Below are positions 25,400 through 37,870 of a stretch of DNA of 64,000 nt, piece after piece. Source of the DNA: Sinohyriopsis cumingii (taxonomy: Eukaryota; Mollusca; Bivalvia; Unionida; Unionidae); assembly GCA_028554795.2 (NCBI GenBank), contig CM068826.1, positions 101,558,346 through 101,622,345 on the forward strand. The letters are read 5' to 3'. Below the pieces are notes generated by a model. The model was not told the DNA's origin. It ran no database searches and was given only the letters and a program-made list of their open reading frames with translations. How positions within the stretch are numbered: the first letter of the stretch is position 1; each line of letters opens with the position of its first letter. A program made the translations under genes and the position numbers.

Positions 25400-26340
25400 T
25401 CCACTCAATTTAGATGATCACCCCCACTAACTCGCTCACAAATCTGATCAAACTACCACACTGTCAATGCAAAGAAGCACTGCCTACCTGATTAGCTGAT
25501 AATATGACAGAGAGAAGCACTTCTCAATTGGTCACTTTTGTAGTTCACTCTCGCTTTCTGTTGAAATGTGTGTAAATGTTTCCTAATCTCCTGTATTATC
25601 CTCTTTTTCTCCTCCGTCCCGGCAGCTCACCACCTAGGATGTCACAAATAAATGCAAATATTTTTAGTCCAACTAACTCTTAAGTACATTAATTTAGCAA
25701 CAAGATATTCAATCCAATAGCTATCAAAAAACGACCGGCAACTTTCTCTGAGCCCAAATTATCATCAGCGGAAATCAATAAGTCTCTTTCAAATGGCATA
25801 ATTTTCAATGAATTACAATTCTATAAAAGCCAGCGATTCAGCCAATACAGTGGAGCTGCTATCTCACACAATGCTAGTCATGTAACGCTGATGCTATGTC
25901 AAATTGAATTTATTACATTCAATTGAAATGTGGTACAATAACAAAGTAAATTTAGAGAGAGGTGTTGAGGAAAGATTTGATTTGGAGAAAAAAGTGAACA
26001 GGTAAATGCTAGAAGTAAATTTACTGGTGTATTCTAAACAGACATAAACAGTTGAAAGGGCACAGACTTTGCTGGCATAGAAATGGTGAACAAAGCAGAA
26101 CAGATCTGAGATTCTGTCTGGCAGCGAGGGCACTTGAATGTCCCCAATAGAGCACTCAAGCTTGAAGAGATTAGTAGATGATTACCTCGACTACAGTGAC
26201 AGTAAAAATATTGATAGTGACGGTGTAGAGTAAATTTCAAGATCTGACTTTAACTGCAGGATCTTTAATTGAAGCTGATAATTTCTCAGTAAACATGCTG
26301 AGATTCATCAGGAAATTGAAGAACTAGCTGTTCTTTCTTT
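25400..26340. other. GC-richer, repeat-free non-coding block
   Basis: This stretch contrasts with its AT-rich surroundings and has no recognisable repeat. It contains an octamer ATGCAAAT (25652-25659), a TATAAAAG (25822-25829), a 'ccaat' and many TAAT/ATTA cores such as 'aatgaattacaatt', 'tttattacattcaattg' and 'tctttaattgaagc'. These could be binding sites for homeodomain or POU factors, but short AT-rich motifs are common by chance. No convincing exon is seen. Confidence 0.3.
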
Positions 26341-26689
26341 ACATTGCATAAAATACTAATTAATAATATGCTTTCTGAATTTAATTCAAAAATCATTGCA
26401 CAATTTTTTTTAAAGATTTATAAACCTAAATAAACTGTAAGCTATTTTACCAATAAAATGTCCCTGTGACAATGATGAAAGCCAACAAATTGCCAAATTT
26501 CTTAAAAAGGTAAAATATGCATGTTAGAAATGTGTATTAATGAACTTCATAACACACAAAAAAATTCTTTGTTGCAAAATTTTCTTCCTACTTTTTTAGA
26601 TTATAACAATTAAATTTGTAGATTCAAATTATATCTTCCCAATTTGTCTTTTTCTGTTTCTTCTTGTTATTACATAGAAACATGTTTAA
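26341..26689. other. No gene seen
   Basis: AT-rich DNA; nothing recognised. Confidence 0.45.
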
Positions 26690-26938
26690 AGACCACCACC
26701 TCTAGTAACAGTAAGTAATCTTTAAGGACAGGTGGTCTGTCATTCGAGGCTAACACATTTTGTACAGTAAAAACAGTTATGACCTGTTATGAGACCACTT
26801 GTCTTGAGAGACAATATTTTTTGGCAGAAGGGGTGGTCATTCAAGACAGGTTCTACAGTATAATAATTGTTTTGTACATAAAAAATGTGGTCTATCATGA
26901 CAGGTGGTCTTCCAAAGCAGTGATCTTTCAAATCACAT
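26690..26938. mobile_element. Probable MITE remnant (GGTGGTC type)
   Basis: 'ggtggtc' or its complement appears repeatedly. The stretch 'ggtggtcattcaagacaggt' followed by 'tctacagtata' (26832-26862) resembles a Tc1/mariner-pogo type end ('TATACTGTAGAACC' on the other strand). A matching opposite terminus was not found. Confidence 0.35.
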
Positions 26939-26944
26939 TTATTA

Positions 26945-26989
<45 letters not shown>

Positions 26990-26990
26990 G
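26939..26990. repeat. (TTA)n microsatellite
   Basis: About 17 TTA units with one early interruption. Confidence 0.95.
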
Positions 26991-27383
26991 CCTAACTTTG
27001 TAAATAATTTACCAGAACTCACAACTCAGATTGTACAAATAGCAAAACAAACACCAACAAAACATGGACATGATTCAAGATTGTGCACAAAATAAAAAAA
27101 CCTAAATGTGACATTTCAATGTTATATGTGTCATCATGATCAACACACAATTTACTAGAGACACCCCTGACAAGACAATTATGAAGTTAGCTTACAACCG
27201 AGAAATTAGTGATTGCACTGTGGATTGAGGAATGAAAAAGAAAATAAACCCAATTTATCGGATACAATCCATGATATTATCATTGCTAATATTCAACCAA
27301 TCAAAAATGCTGTTTGAAAGAATAGTTCATTTATATTTACCATGTTTATCCGTTTCTTATGCTATGATTATATAATGATTAAT
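26991..27383. other. No gene seen
   Basis: AT-rich DNA; nothing recognised. Confidence 0.45.
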
Positions 27384-27583
27384 ACCATATGTACTCACTT
27401 ACAAGTCAAGTCCAACTGTAAACTGCAGAGACTCAGACCTGCCATCATGTAATGCGATCTAGGTCTGTGCAATTTGTTATGAAGTAATCAGTAGAACAAA
27501 CACCACAGAACCTGATCTGCAGGCACATCATGCTATGGATCTTTGTTGTTTGCAGTTTGATGTGATTTATAAGTATATACTGT
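27384..27583. mobile_element. MITE family C, copy 2
   Basis: Starts 'accatatgtactcacttaca' and ends 'gatttataagtatatactgt'. The interior shares 'aactgtaaactgca', 'gtctgtgcaatttgtta', 'cctgatctgcaggcacat' and 'tttgttgtttgcagtttga' with the other copies. Confidence 0.75.
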
Positions 27584-27616
27584 ACATCTGAAACATAGCA
27601 TTTGAGTGTTATGTTA

Positions 27617-27801
27617 TTATCTTGCAAGTTTAGCATCCAGGATATGGTAATACCCACAGTCTGTCCATTCATCTGCCTCCCGATCTATAACTCCAGCTCC
27701 ATCAAAACCACTGGACAGCAATTCATCAAATTCTGCAGACAGATTGTCCATAATAGAACAATCTGCAAGAGGAATGAAGTTTTGCCCCTTCAATGGGGGC
27801 T
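27617..27801 (-). CDS. Candidate terminal coding exon, unknown protein
   Basis: On the minus strand a pyrimidine-rich stretch ending 'gaccctctcccag' could be a splice acceptor just upstream of 27801. The following frame reads 'PPLKGQNFIPLADCSIMDNL', continues with 'AEFDELLSSGFDGAGVIDRE', then 'DEWTDCGYYHILDAKLAR', and stops at TAA (27617-27619). An alternative acceptor 'tcattcctcttgcag' would start the exon at 27762 in the same phase. The peptide is acidic, varied in composition and unlike the low-complexity or transposon frames around it. I do not recognise the protein. No upstream exon was identified, so a pseudogene or chance opening remains possible. MITE family C copy 2 lies 33 bp beyond the stop. 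Confidence 0.35.
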
Positions 27802-29440
27802 CTGGGAGAGGGTCAAAGGTAAAATACACAAAAATTGCCAGTACAATGGCATTTGTGCTCTTAGTTTGCGACAAGCAACAATATTTCTATGCAACGGAAA
27901 TGAAAAATTGGCAGAAGCAGATGCTAATATGAGGATTCACAACAGATTCCTCCATTCTATTTATTTAAAGTCAATAATTCTACTTTTGGTAATACAGTAA
28001 TAATATTATAGACTTTTTTTTTAAATATTCCTCTTTTGACTCATACTTTTTTTCATATGTATATTTAATTTGCATTGTTGATTAGTTAAGTTTATTAATT
28101 TATTTTCATGTTATTGTAATGTAACATTGTATGCTGGATTTAACCTTGTCCAAAACCAAGTGTATTTTCTACTTGATCTGAATTATTGATTTTTTATTTT
28201 ATTCCATAAACAATACACAGCTAAAATATTCTCCATGTTAATGGGTTTATTATCAGGATTAATATAAGTAAATATGTCTATTTGGGTCTGGGTCGAGGTT
28301 ATTGGGGAATAGATTCCTGTACAATTTACCTGGTGTACCTGACATTGTTCAGGTTATATATTATAATTTTAGTAACAGACTGCTAATTATAGCAAACATT
28401 TTTTTGGGTAAACACTAAGAATTTTCTAGAAGGTTATTTTCCATTATTTAAAGGATTTTTGAAAATAGAAAATGTTAATTGTGACCTGAGGTCAAGCAGA
28501 AGACTACATAATCTTGTTACTGGAAGAAATAGTCATTCATACTTAAGATCTAGCAGAATCAATCTGTATTATTGTTGTGTTCAGTATTCATTTGGTCATG
28601 AATTTATTTCTTCAAACTTTTCAATTTAAGTTAATTTTCTCTGGAAAAACAGAGTGCTCATTAAAAAAGTAATATTCTTGGACAGAGACTTTCACTGGGA
28701 TTTATAGTGAATTCAAACCTGGAATCATATTACTGTGTTTCAACAAAAGACTTTTGGCACATCAGCATTATACAGGTCATTGCAGACACATCAACACTTC
28801 AGAATTGAACTTACTACTAAAGTTTATTCAGAACTTTAAATTCTTTGGACTTGTGTCTATCATTCTAGGATTATTTTGGGATTTAATTCGCAATACAGTT
28901 CTGTATTCTGGGAAAATAAATTATTTATTGAATTTTACACTCTTTTCTGTTACTTATTTTAAAAGCATAGACTCATAACACATAGGACTGAATCTCTTTG
29001 AGTTTGACTCTAAAACTGATAAACATTTAAAAGAAATGTCATTAAATTAGCAGTTTTAACAAAGATTTTCATTTTTGGAAATTATTTTGACACCTCTCTG
29101 CACTTTACATGCTCAGTGAAAGAGACCATGATTCAACAGAAGCCAAGCAATTTTCAAGACAGATTACTGTTTTATGCCTTGTGATTTCATTAAAATGCAT
29201 TGTGTAAAAAAAATTACAGCATAGATCCAACAATGATCTCATTTCCAGTTTATTTGTCATTTTCCAGTAATCACTTGAATAAACTTTATTGTCATGGTTT
29301 ATGTCTAGATTTAGCTGATCGACTCATGCATTGCACTTTCAAAATTTTTATCAACGGTATGGCAGTTATATAAACAGTAGTGCAAGAATGAGGAATGGCA
29401 ATGCATGGGCAAGCCCCAAACACACCAGCTAGATCTCAGT
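27802..29440. other. No gene seen
   Basis: AT-rich DNA with dense stops. If the exon at 27617 is real, this could be intron. Confidence 0.45.
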
Positions 29441-29640
29441 GTACATATATATACACAGAGGAACCCTGCTAAAACATGGCAGTTGGGATCCATAACTGCC
29501 GATGACATTATATACCAAATAAACAGTACAGTAAACCTCTGATTTACATCTAACTCTGATTTACATCTACGATGCATTCCTGAAAAACTTAAAATTCACA
29601 TCACTCGAAGTGAATATTCCCACAGGATATATTTAAAAAG
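29441..29640. mobile_element. Possible pogo/Tigger-type MITE scrap
   Basis: 'acagtacagtaaacctctga' followed by 'tttacatcta' contains a TACAGTAAACCTCTGATTTAC-like stretch resembling Tigger-type ends, with an internal repeat of 'ctctgatttacatcta'. Boundaries are not defined. Confidence 0.3.
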
Positions 29641-30543
29641 TGAGGGTTAGCATTCCATAGACCTCACATAAATGACACGAGAGGTGCCAAAAAATAAATC
29701 TTTTTTAGCCAATTCTTTATTATACTATCCCCCAAAATTTGAAAACATATCTATTCAGTAACAATATAAGAAATAACACAAAAAATACAAAATGGATAAA
29801 ATCTTCAATACATCCATCAATGGGGAGTTAACTTTTCATCCTATTCAAACACATACAAATATGGCAGTTTCTGCTTGGGAAACTGTGCTGTATGTTTGTT
29901 TATATATGTTACTGATGCATATCTTGGTGAGTAATTATCTGCTTTTATGTCAATTCAGGTAAATGCAAGAACTGAGTAAGCTGAATACACATAAATCAGG
30001 AGTTTTCTATAATGTGAGATTGATTAAAACTTGGATGAATGCATAAGTGTCAGATGGGTCAAGAAAAACACAAAATGTCACTCAAAGGTATAATAATAAT
30101 TTTACTACCTGCCAATTTATTAAGGATGCAGGTTGTCTATGCTTGATGAAAATTGTAACTGGAAACTTTACTGAATTATTTTTCTATTTGCCTGGCTGAT
30201 GTTTACAGATGTATCTGTAAACATTGGTCGTCTATGACAAAAACTTGGAATCATGACATGACATAACCATGTTTTATCTGAATTTATGTAAATTAGCAAA
30301 CTTTCCAAGAATATGATTTGTTTTTACTAATGAATCATCTTAATCATAAAAAAGAATTTCTCATAAAATGAAAACTGTCTCAAGAGAATATCAGAACAAA
30401 GTTTTCAAGTATTTATTATTTTGCTTAGGAAAATATTTGTTCTTGAAAATATACCAATTACCATACTGTTGGACATTATATCAGAAGTTTAATCACAATT
30501 TATTTTGTTACACTTTTGTCATCATTTTGCTATTTATGGCTAA

Positions 30544-30544
<1 letters not shown>
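29641..30544. other. No gene seen
   Basis: AT-rich DNA; nothing recognised. Confidence 0.45.

Positions 30545-30581
<37 letters not shown>
30545..30581. repeat. (GT)n microsatellite at a SINE tail
   Basis: About 18 GT units directly abut the 3' tail of the minus-strand SINE family A copy that begins at about 30588. Confidence 0.95.
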
Positions 30582-30587
<6 letters not shown>

Positions 30588-30589
<2 letters not shown>

Positions 30590-31133
30590 TTTGGATTTTT
30601 AATGTAGCTTTAATAATTTTTCAGTCATATTGCTACAATGTCTGCAGTGTGGCAGTTCATAGTAATGTCAAGCACTGGCATCATGCCACAGACATGTAGC
30701 ATGATGTTGTTGTTGTTGTTGTAGTGTATAATGCCATTTTTCAGCACATGATAGGCTGTACATGGTGGCCAGTATTAATGGTGGAGGAAGAACCCAGGAA
30801 AACCACGGAAAGAACCACCAACCCACGTGAAGCTACTGGCAAGCTTTCTCACATACCCACATTGGCTGAATCCGAGACTCGAACCCATGCAGACAGAGGT
30901 GAGATGGCAGTAATCCGTAGCAGAGAACATTTTAGACCACTCGGCCACTCGGGGCCCCTGTAGCATGATGTCCAACCCAGTCACATTATCCTGACATCAG
31001 GCCAACCAATCCTAACACTAACCTCTTATAGCTGAGCACCTAGCGAGGCAGCTGTTAGTACCAATTTTAAAAATCTTTGCTATGACCTCCTGCATCCAAA
31101 GTGGACGTCTAACCACTAGTCCACTGGAGCGAT
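30588..31133 (-). mobile_element. SINE family A, interrupted by a SINE family B
   Basis: Read on the minus strand the head is 'cgctccagtggactagtggt', like box A of the intact copy at 52811. The body contains 'actaacagctgcctcgc', 'gttagtgttagga', 'ggcatgatgcc' and the tail 'ttaaagctacattaaaaatc'. The segment holding box B is deleted between 'ggaggtcat' and the body. A second SINE (30708-30958) lies inside it. Confidence 0.85.
30708..30958 (-). mobile_element. SINE family B nested in SINE family A
   Basis: A full copy on the minus strand: head 'ggggccccgagtggccgagt' (box-A-like), box-B-like 'gggttcgagtctcgg', central 'ggttcttcctccaccattaa', and a (CAA)n tail seen as (GTT)n. It is flanked by perfect 13-bp copies of TGTAGCATGATGT (30695-30707 and 30959-30971), both being host SINE-A sequence. 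Confidence 0.95.
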
Positions 31134-32339
31134 CCTATGCCTAAATCAGTAAGAGAGATCTACTTTATAAGCTGTCATAATCTTCTACAACACTCTTTAA
31201 TGCATGCACATTTATTTTAGTATTTTAAGTGCAAAACTATAGAAGAAATCAATTCTGCTCAAAAATGCTGAGGATCTTCTGAATAAAAGTTGTCTGGCAT
31301 ATACAAATAATTTATTATTTTCTTAGTAACCTGCCCTCCAATATCCATTTTTAACACTGAACTAACAGCTCACCACTTAAATCTTGTAGCACTTTTGTAT
31401 AGAGGCTAATTTACTTTATGAATCTCATCCAAGTTTAGAAAAAAATACCAACCAGCTAATATGCTTTAATTCTGTATGTCGTCTGGGTAGAGTGGTACAA
31501 TATATGCGTCCTTCCCCTTGTTTTTATGCCACTCTGCTACAGAACTCATTGAAAATGAAGTAATCCCTGAAACAGAAAATACTACTGGAGTTCATAATGC
31601 AGATTTTTCTCAATTTTAAAAAGACAATCCAAGATAAAAATATGCTTTTATTTTCAACTGATAGTTTTATACAATAACAAAGGGTTCTCAATAAACTTCA
31701 ACTGACAGGGCGTATCTTCTCCAGGAACTCAAAATGTTCATTGGACAGACATGTAAATTTGCTGCTATCCAAACTGCATTTTTTCATTGCTGACAAAAAA
31801 GTTGGACCATTAGACACAAGATATTCAACACAAACTCATCTTTGCTGTAAAATGTGAAGATGTTAGACAAAAGACCTGGAAGTCAATTAATTATTAAATA
31901 TGACATGTTGCTTCATACAGATCTTACAAAAATAATGCCAAAAACATCACAGGACATGTCAAGCTCATGAACTTTTGTTCTACTGCTGACCTTATCTACT
32001 GAGCTAGTGCCTACTGTATGAAAAGTTGGGGACCTGAGTTCAGGTTCATTAAAATATTTGTATGGGCTGATACTCCAAGTTTTCAAACAGCTATAAAAGT
32101 ATAAAATGCCAGAACTTGTTAAGACTTTCCCAAACACACAAGATAATTTTCAAGGACCTAATTTTCATCACTTATCAGAAGACAGTATTAAATTCTTGGG
32201 TTTTCTTTGTATACTTCTAAAACAGCAAAAATAACAAATGATGGCTCAATTATGAATCTGTTTTCATAGACTGGACCTGATGTGAAACTTAGAATCTGGA
32301 TGTTTATGTTTCAATCTATGTCAAAACTCAACCTAACTG
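31134..32339. other. No gene seen
   Basis: AT-rich DNA. The minus-strand frame at 31913-32137 shows no known motif. Confidence 0.45.
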
Positions 32340-32520
32340 CAAATGTTCCAGAAAACTGAATGTGACATTCAACCTTCCTCTAAAATGTGAAGGACTCAAC
32401 AAGCTAGTGCCAAATAATCCAGAAAACTGAATGTGACATTCAACCTTCCTCTAAAACATGAAGTACTTGACCAGACTGCAAAAAATCCTGAAAATTGGGC
32501 AAGTGACATTCAAACTGAAG
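32340..32520. repeat. About 70-bp tandem repeat (3 diverged copies)
   Basis: 'ccagaaaactgaatgtgaca' followed by 'ttcaaccttcctctaaaa' occurs at about 32348 and 32419. A third, weaker unit 'cctgaaaattgggcaagtga' lies near 32489. Confidence 0.8.
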
Positions 32521-33776
32521 GACATGTTAGTTTTCAAGCACTTTTAAGGCCTTGACAGTACCATCCTAAATATATGGCATTCTTGAAGTTTCAAGTATCT
32601 GTTTGAACCCTGCACTCTAATGGCTGAAAATATTTCCAGGAATTCAAGACCTGACTGCTACTTCTTTTGAACAGCTGAATACTGAAATCATCTCCGATAT
32701 TCTCAAACAATAACAAGATACTTTTATAGCACCATTGTCATTGAGCACCAACAAGACATCATAAGAAAACTTTTGATGCAGTTAAATGATTAGAAGACCT
32801 TTCACTGAAATCATGCAAATACAGCAGGATTTTCATGCTGTCCACAGTGATGGCCATACTGGATGGAAGATTGGCAACATTTTCATTTAAGACCAAGCTA
32901 GATATCAAAATTATTCAAATTGGCAAAAGTCCCATGTAGATATAACAATCCATTCAGAAGGAGTAGTGATAACAAGACTTTCAAGATGGACACCATGGAT
33001 ATCAGACCATTTTCATTTAAGACTAACAAGACATCATACAAAGTATTTCAGTGAAAACCTTATGTCAATATGTCATTTCATTCACAATAAGTAACAATAA
33101 ATAACCAGATATTCAAGATGGCTGGCATGGTGGCCATGTTAGACATCAGACTGGCACAGTTTTTGTTTAGGCTCAATTTGACCTAGGGATAACTGAATAT
33201 GTAAAACTTTATGGCATTCCTCCAAGTAGCTTATGAGGAGTAACAGCAACAACTTGAGCTAATTGAAAAAACTGGATAATAATGCCCATCCCATTAGCTT
33301 TTTTGGTCTATCATGACCTCAATAAAGAGACACGTCACTGACCTGCATTATCCCTTGTTGTTACCCTATCTTGAGACATTAAACTGTACAACTGAATAAC
33401 AGAAACTCTCCAATCAAGAAAAGGTTAAAGTTTCATGTGCATAACTTCATATTTTCATCAAGTTAAACCCAATAATGGATAGAGGTCAATAATTTATATT
33501 TCCCTTGCCATAACATTCATCTTGAAGCCTGACAATGGTAGGTGACTCATGTGATTCAGAAGTTTTGCCCTGAACAAGGATCCACATCAATAAATTACAT
33601 TTTCCTTGCCATGACCTTGACCTGAAGGCATGGGAAGTATCTCAAGTATAAAACAAGCAATCTATGCATGTTATATAATTCACTACAGACTAAAATATCT
33701 ATATTGGTAAAAAAGTTATACTTCAGATAAAGATACAATTCACAGAATTAAACTTTCATTTGCCATAACTTTGACC
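32521..33776. repeat. Diverged tandem repeat, about 145-bp period, plus TGACC-type sequence
   Basis: Units read 'caagatgg...gtggccat..tggatatcagactggcacca' then 'ttttcatttaagaccaacta' and 'gacatcataagaa'. Anchors are near 32725, 32848, 32990 and 33130. From about 33480 the sequence changes to 'ttgccatgaccttgacctgaa' type. This is old and no longer regular. Confidence 0.65.
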
Positions 33777-34300
33777 ATCTTGCATCTTCACTAGCCATGA
33801 TTCTGATAGAATAACCTTATTTACACCTTGGTTAGTATTGAGCAGATTTTTCTGTGCTTCGGGTCTGTAAATTTCATTGGATGTGGCAGCAAGCTACTGC
33901 ATTCAATCAAAATTATGTTGCTCACAGTTGAACACTGTTCCTACATGATCGAGACAAAGGGATCACACAACTTAAATGAACTCATATATAAGCAATTTTC
34001 CACTTCCAGTTCATGTTTGTACAAATACCTTTAACTCAAATATACTTGCAATGGCTTCTCTCTGGTATGTAGTCTTAATCTGGATGTTCAACTAAGTATC
34101 TTTCTTAAGTCAATTACCTCCACCATTATCAGCCAATGTATGCGCTACTGCTACAAGCTATTGGTTAGATGGCATTACATATTAAGGGAGGCAACTCATG
34201 AAACCCAATAGATGTCACTAGGACAAAGCACTAAATTATCTGCTCCATCCACCAAGATGTAGATAGGATTAACATATCGAAACCTTGGCTAGTGAAGATG
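33777..34300. mobile_element. MITE with 10-bp TSD (MULE-like size)
   Basis: 'catcttcactagccatgatt' at the left mirrors 'catcttcactagccaaggtt' read inward from the right. Similarity continues for roughly 45 bp through 'tatntacanctttgg'-like sequence. AACTTTGACC occurs directly outside both ends (33767-33776 and 34301-34310). A 9-11 bp duplication is typical of Mutator-like elements. No coding capacity is seen. Because the surroundings contain TTTGACC repeats, part of the duplication could be coincidental. Confidence 0.6.
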
Positions 34301-34310
34301 AACTTTGACC

Positions 34311-35040
34311 TGTTCAAGAGGAGTAGCAATAACAAGGTTTTCCAGATGGTTGCTAAGTAATTATATGTCAGATTGGCACCAGTCATTTAGGAGCAACTAG
34401 ATATTCCAAGAAATCTTTTATTGAAAACTTCATGATGATAAGACTTTCTATTCAAGAAGCGAGTTAAGTGCAAGAAATTCAAAATAGCCACTGTGTTAGT
34501 TATAACAACTGTCCAAGCAGCACCATTTCCATTTAACACCAAATAGACATTACTAGAGGTATTTTGATAAAAGTCCTATGTCAATCTGACTTTCCATTTC
34601 TGAGCAGAGATAACAAGATTTTCAAGAGGGTTGCAATTGTGGACACTGGATCCACACCAGCTTCATTAAGGATCAACTAGACATCATAATAAGTCTCTGG
34701 TCAAAACCACATGTTGAGATGATCATCTATTCAAAAGTAGCAATAGCAAGAATTTAAAGAGATCCACTGTGGTATCCACACTGTATGTCTAAACAGCACC
34801 ATTTTCATTTTAAACATTATTAAATAGTCTGCTGGTGAAAACTGTTGCTATGTTCACACATTCTGAAGGGTTACAAATAAAACAAGATTTACAAGATAAT
34901 CAATGTGATGGTCATTTATGAGTGGTACAATTTTCACTTTGGACTAACTATATCAAAGGATCAACATGTGTGTAAGTTTCAAGCCAGACCAGCAAGTAGC
35001 TTAGGAAAAGTAATCATAACATACTGGAGCTCACAGACAG
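34311..35040. repeat. Diverged 145-bp-type tandem repeat (continued)
   Basis: Further units appear with anchors near 34340, 34500, 34650, 34790 and 34900, each containing a version of 'caccattttcattta..accaactagacatca'. Confidence 0.6.
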
Positions 35041-36239
35041 ATGAACAGACTACACATCAGACACAATCCCATAATCTCTTCTTGTCTATGACACATAGAG
35101 ATTAAAATTATAAATTTTACTGTTTCATTGTTCTGTAATCACCAGTGTAAAACACTGTGCTATTAACAGCAGAGTATCAATTAATAATGTTAATAAAAGG
35201 TTGCCTGGAGTCCAGCTTTTGAAACTGGGGCTTGTCTAGAAGTGATATCCCTCTTTTTTGCATCAGCATTTGCACAGTCCCACTAAGTTAGATACGCTAT
35301 AATGAATACATTACACCTACTGAACAGTTAAAATAACATGGAGACCAGTTTATTAAATCAACTGCTTTACTTCAAAAAAGACAAATAAAACTACAATGGA
35401 ACCATTGTTGAATGTATGTTGTGTTTCAATTATTTTACATCGATAACATAACAAATTGAAGCCCTTGGACTATGTTGAACATTTGCCTTCTCTCAGTTTG
35501 CATGTAATTGAAAATACAATGTTTTTTCCAAAATGTACAACTGCTCAAGTTTCGGCTACACTTAATTACCACCACCATACCCCCTTTAAGCTATGTGCTC
35601 ACAAGAAAATATTATACACAGCTGCTTTGCTACAAGTGTAACTGTAACATTAATTATTATTAACAAATCTTAATCAGACTATGTAGATGACTGGCTTCTC
35701 ATTCAACTGCCAAAGTCAAGCTCTTGCTAATTGACCTTTGGCAACTGAACAACATGCTGTCATTCATTTACTAGTTATTAATAACTTTTAACCAACAGTA
35801 CTTGGTAAGGTTGAACAATGGCAGACATGCAGTTTATGGTATTCGGTGGCAATATCTCTACTCTTTCATACTGTCCTAATAACACTGTACCGATAATGAT
35901 GATAAACAACTGCAAGTTTTATCTGTATTCATTAAAAGTTGAATATCATCGAGTGTGTTGAAACATGATGTAAGGGGTGTATTCCCAGATATTGTTCCAA
36001 ATAAAAACTATGCTCATTAAACATTTAAAATCCTTCCTTATTAAACGACCAGAGGACAAATCTTTAAGACACTCCATGTGACTATAACCAGCAGCAGCAT
36101 GAATATCTTTATAAAGACAAAAGTCCCTTTAAGGAACTCATGCTCTGTTCTCCAAAAGAGAATTTACAAAAATTCATGATAAGACCTTTCTTTGTTTTAA
36201 ATGCCAAGTGCTGAAGCCATAATGTTGATATTCTTTACA
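35041..36239. other. No gene seen
   Basis: AT-rich DNA; nothing recognised. Confidence 0.45.
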
Positions 36240-37870
36240 AATATAAAAATGTTCAAGCTGGCCACTGTAGTGGCCATGCTGGATGTCAGATCAGTGCCAT
36301 TTTCATTTTTAAGACCAATTAGACATTATTAGAAGTCTTTTGGTAAAAACGTCATGTCAATATTGCTTTCATTCAGTAGTGATAACATGATTTTCAATAT
36401 GGCCATTGTGGCCACCATATTGGATGTAAACTTTGCACCATTTTCATACTGTGCCTACTAGGTGTCACAAGAACTAAAGTCCTTTGAAAAGACTAATGTT
36501 CTACTGGGCAGAAAGAATTTCTAGAAATTCAAGTTAAGACCATTTCATGTTTTTAACTACCATGTGTTGAAACCATCACCGATATACTACATTTTCAAAT
36601 TACTTGCTGCTGTGAATACCTGATTGAACCATTTTCATTCAATCTGGACATCATTTAAAATCAACCCACATGGAAACACATGTGGATATGACTTTCTATT
36701 TTCTAGAAGTAACAAGATTTTCAAGGTGGCTGCTATTGTTGCCATAATGCATGTCAGATTGACGCTTTTAGGACTAACCTTTTCTGTGAAAGCGTTAATG
36801 TTTATATGACCATTCATCTAGTGAAGTAATCAAAAATTTTTCAAGATACCCATTGTACCAGCCATATTGGAAGTTAGACTGGTACAATTTTTATTTTTGA
36901 CTAACTAGACATGATAACAAAGTCTTTAAGCGAAAACCCGATGATGATATGATGCTTCTTGAAGTCATTATTATCAAGATGGCCAGTTCAGCAGCCATTT
37001 TGGGAGTCTAAGCAACACCATTATGAAGATCTAGACATCTTGTGATGTCTTCTGATGAAAATCCCATGGTAATTACTTTTCACTGAGGAGGAGTAGCCAT
37101 AACATTTTCAAGATGGCCACTATCTGTAGCCATATCAGAAACCAGATCAACAGCATTTTCATTTAGGTCGAACTGGGCATCTAAAGAATCATTTCAGTGA
37201 AAAGTGATAAAACTGTTTCTTTCTAACTGCAGTCTCATTATTGAAACCATATCTCATATTCTTCTGTATTAATAAGATTCTAAAGGTAGCTGCCGTGGTG
37301 GCCATATCTGATATAAGATAAAAACCATTTTCACTAGGACCCCATAGGCATCATAAATCTTTTGATTTATACCCCATGTCAATATGACCATCCATACTGG
37401 AGGAATGACATTAAGATTTCAATATGGCCAAAGTGTTGGTATTGCTGGATACAAGACTGGCATCAATAAGGACCAACTAGATATCATAAGAAATCTCTTG
37501 GTGAGAAAGCTAATGCCAATATGACCCACAGGAGTAGTAATATGATTACAAGATTTTCAAGATTCTTAGGATCTAACTTTTGGAGCTCTTCAATGGTTAA
37601 AATTGTCCCAATGTTCATATATGACCAACAAGAGATTATGAGAAGTCTTTTAGTAAAAACCCATGTTGATATGACAATCTGTTCAGGAGGCATGTTGGTA
37701 AGATTTTCAAGCTGGCCAGTGTGGATGCCACAGTGAATGTGCAAATAGAACCGTTTTCATTAGGATCAACTAGACCTTAGGATGAACTGATGTATAAAAT
37801 TTCATGGCATTCCTCCAAGTAGTTTAGGAGGAGTAATGACAAAAATCTTTTCCTAGAAGGATATGGGACT
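36240..37870. repeat. Diverged 145-bp-type tandem repeat (third block)
   Basis: About eleven units with anchors near 36258, 36400, 36630, 36730, 36850, 36980, 37110, 37290, 37430, 37620 and 37710. 'gccactgtagtggccatgct' followed by 'ggatgtcag' is the clearest. Short frames here are chance. Confidence 0.65.

Noticed and set aside
27602..28000. A 132-codon plus-strand gene
   Set aside because: The minus-strand reading over the same bases has better coding character and splice context; the plus reading has no motif.
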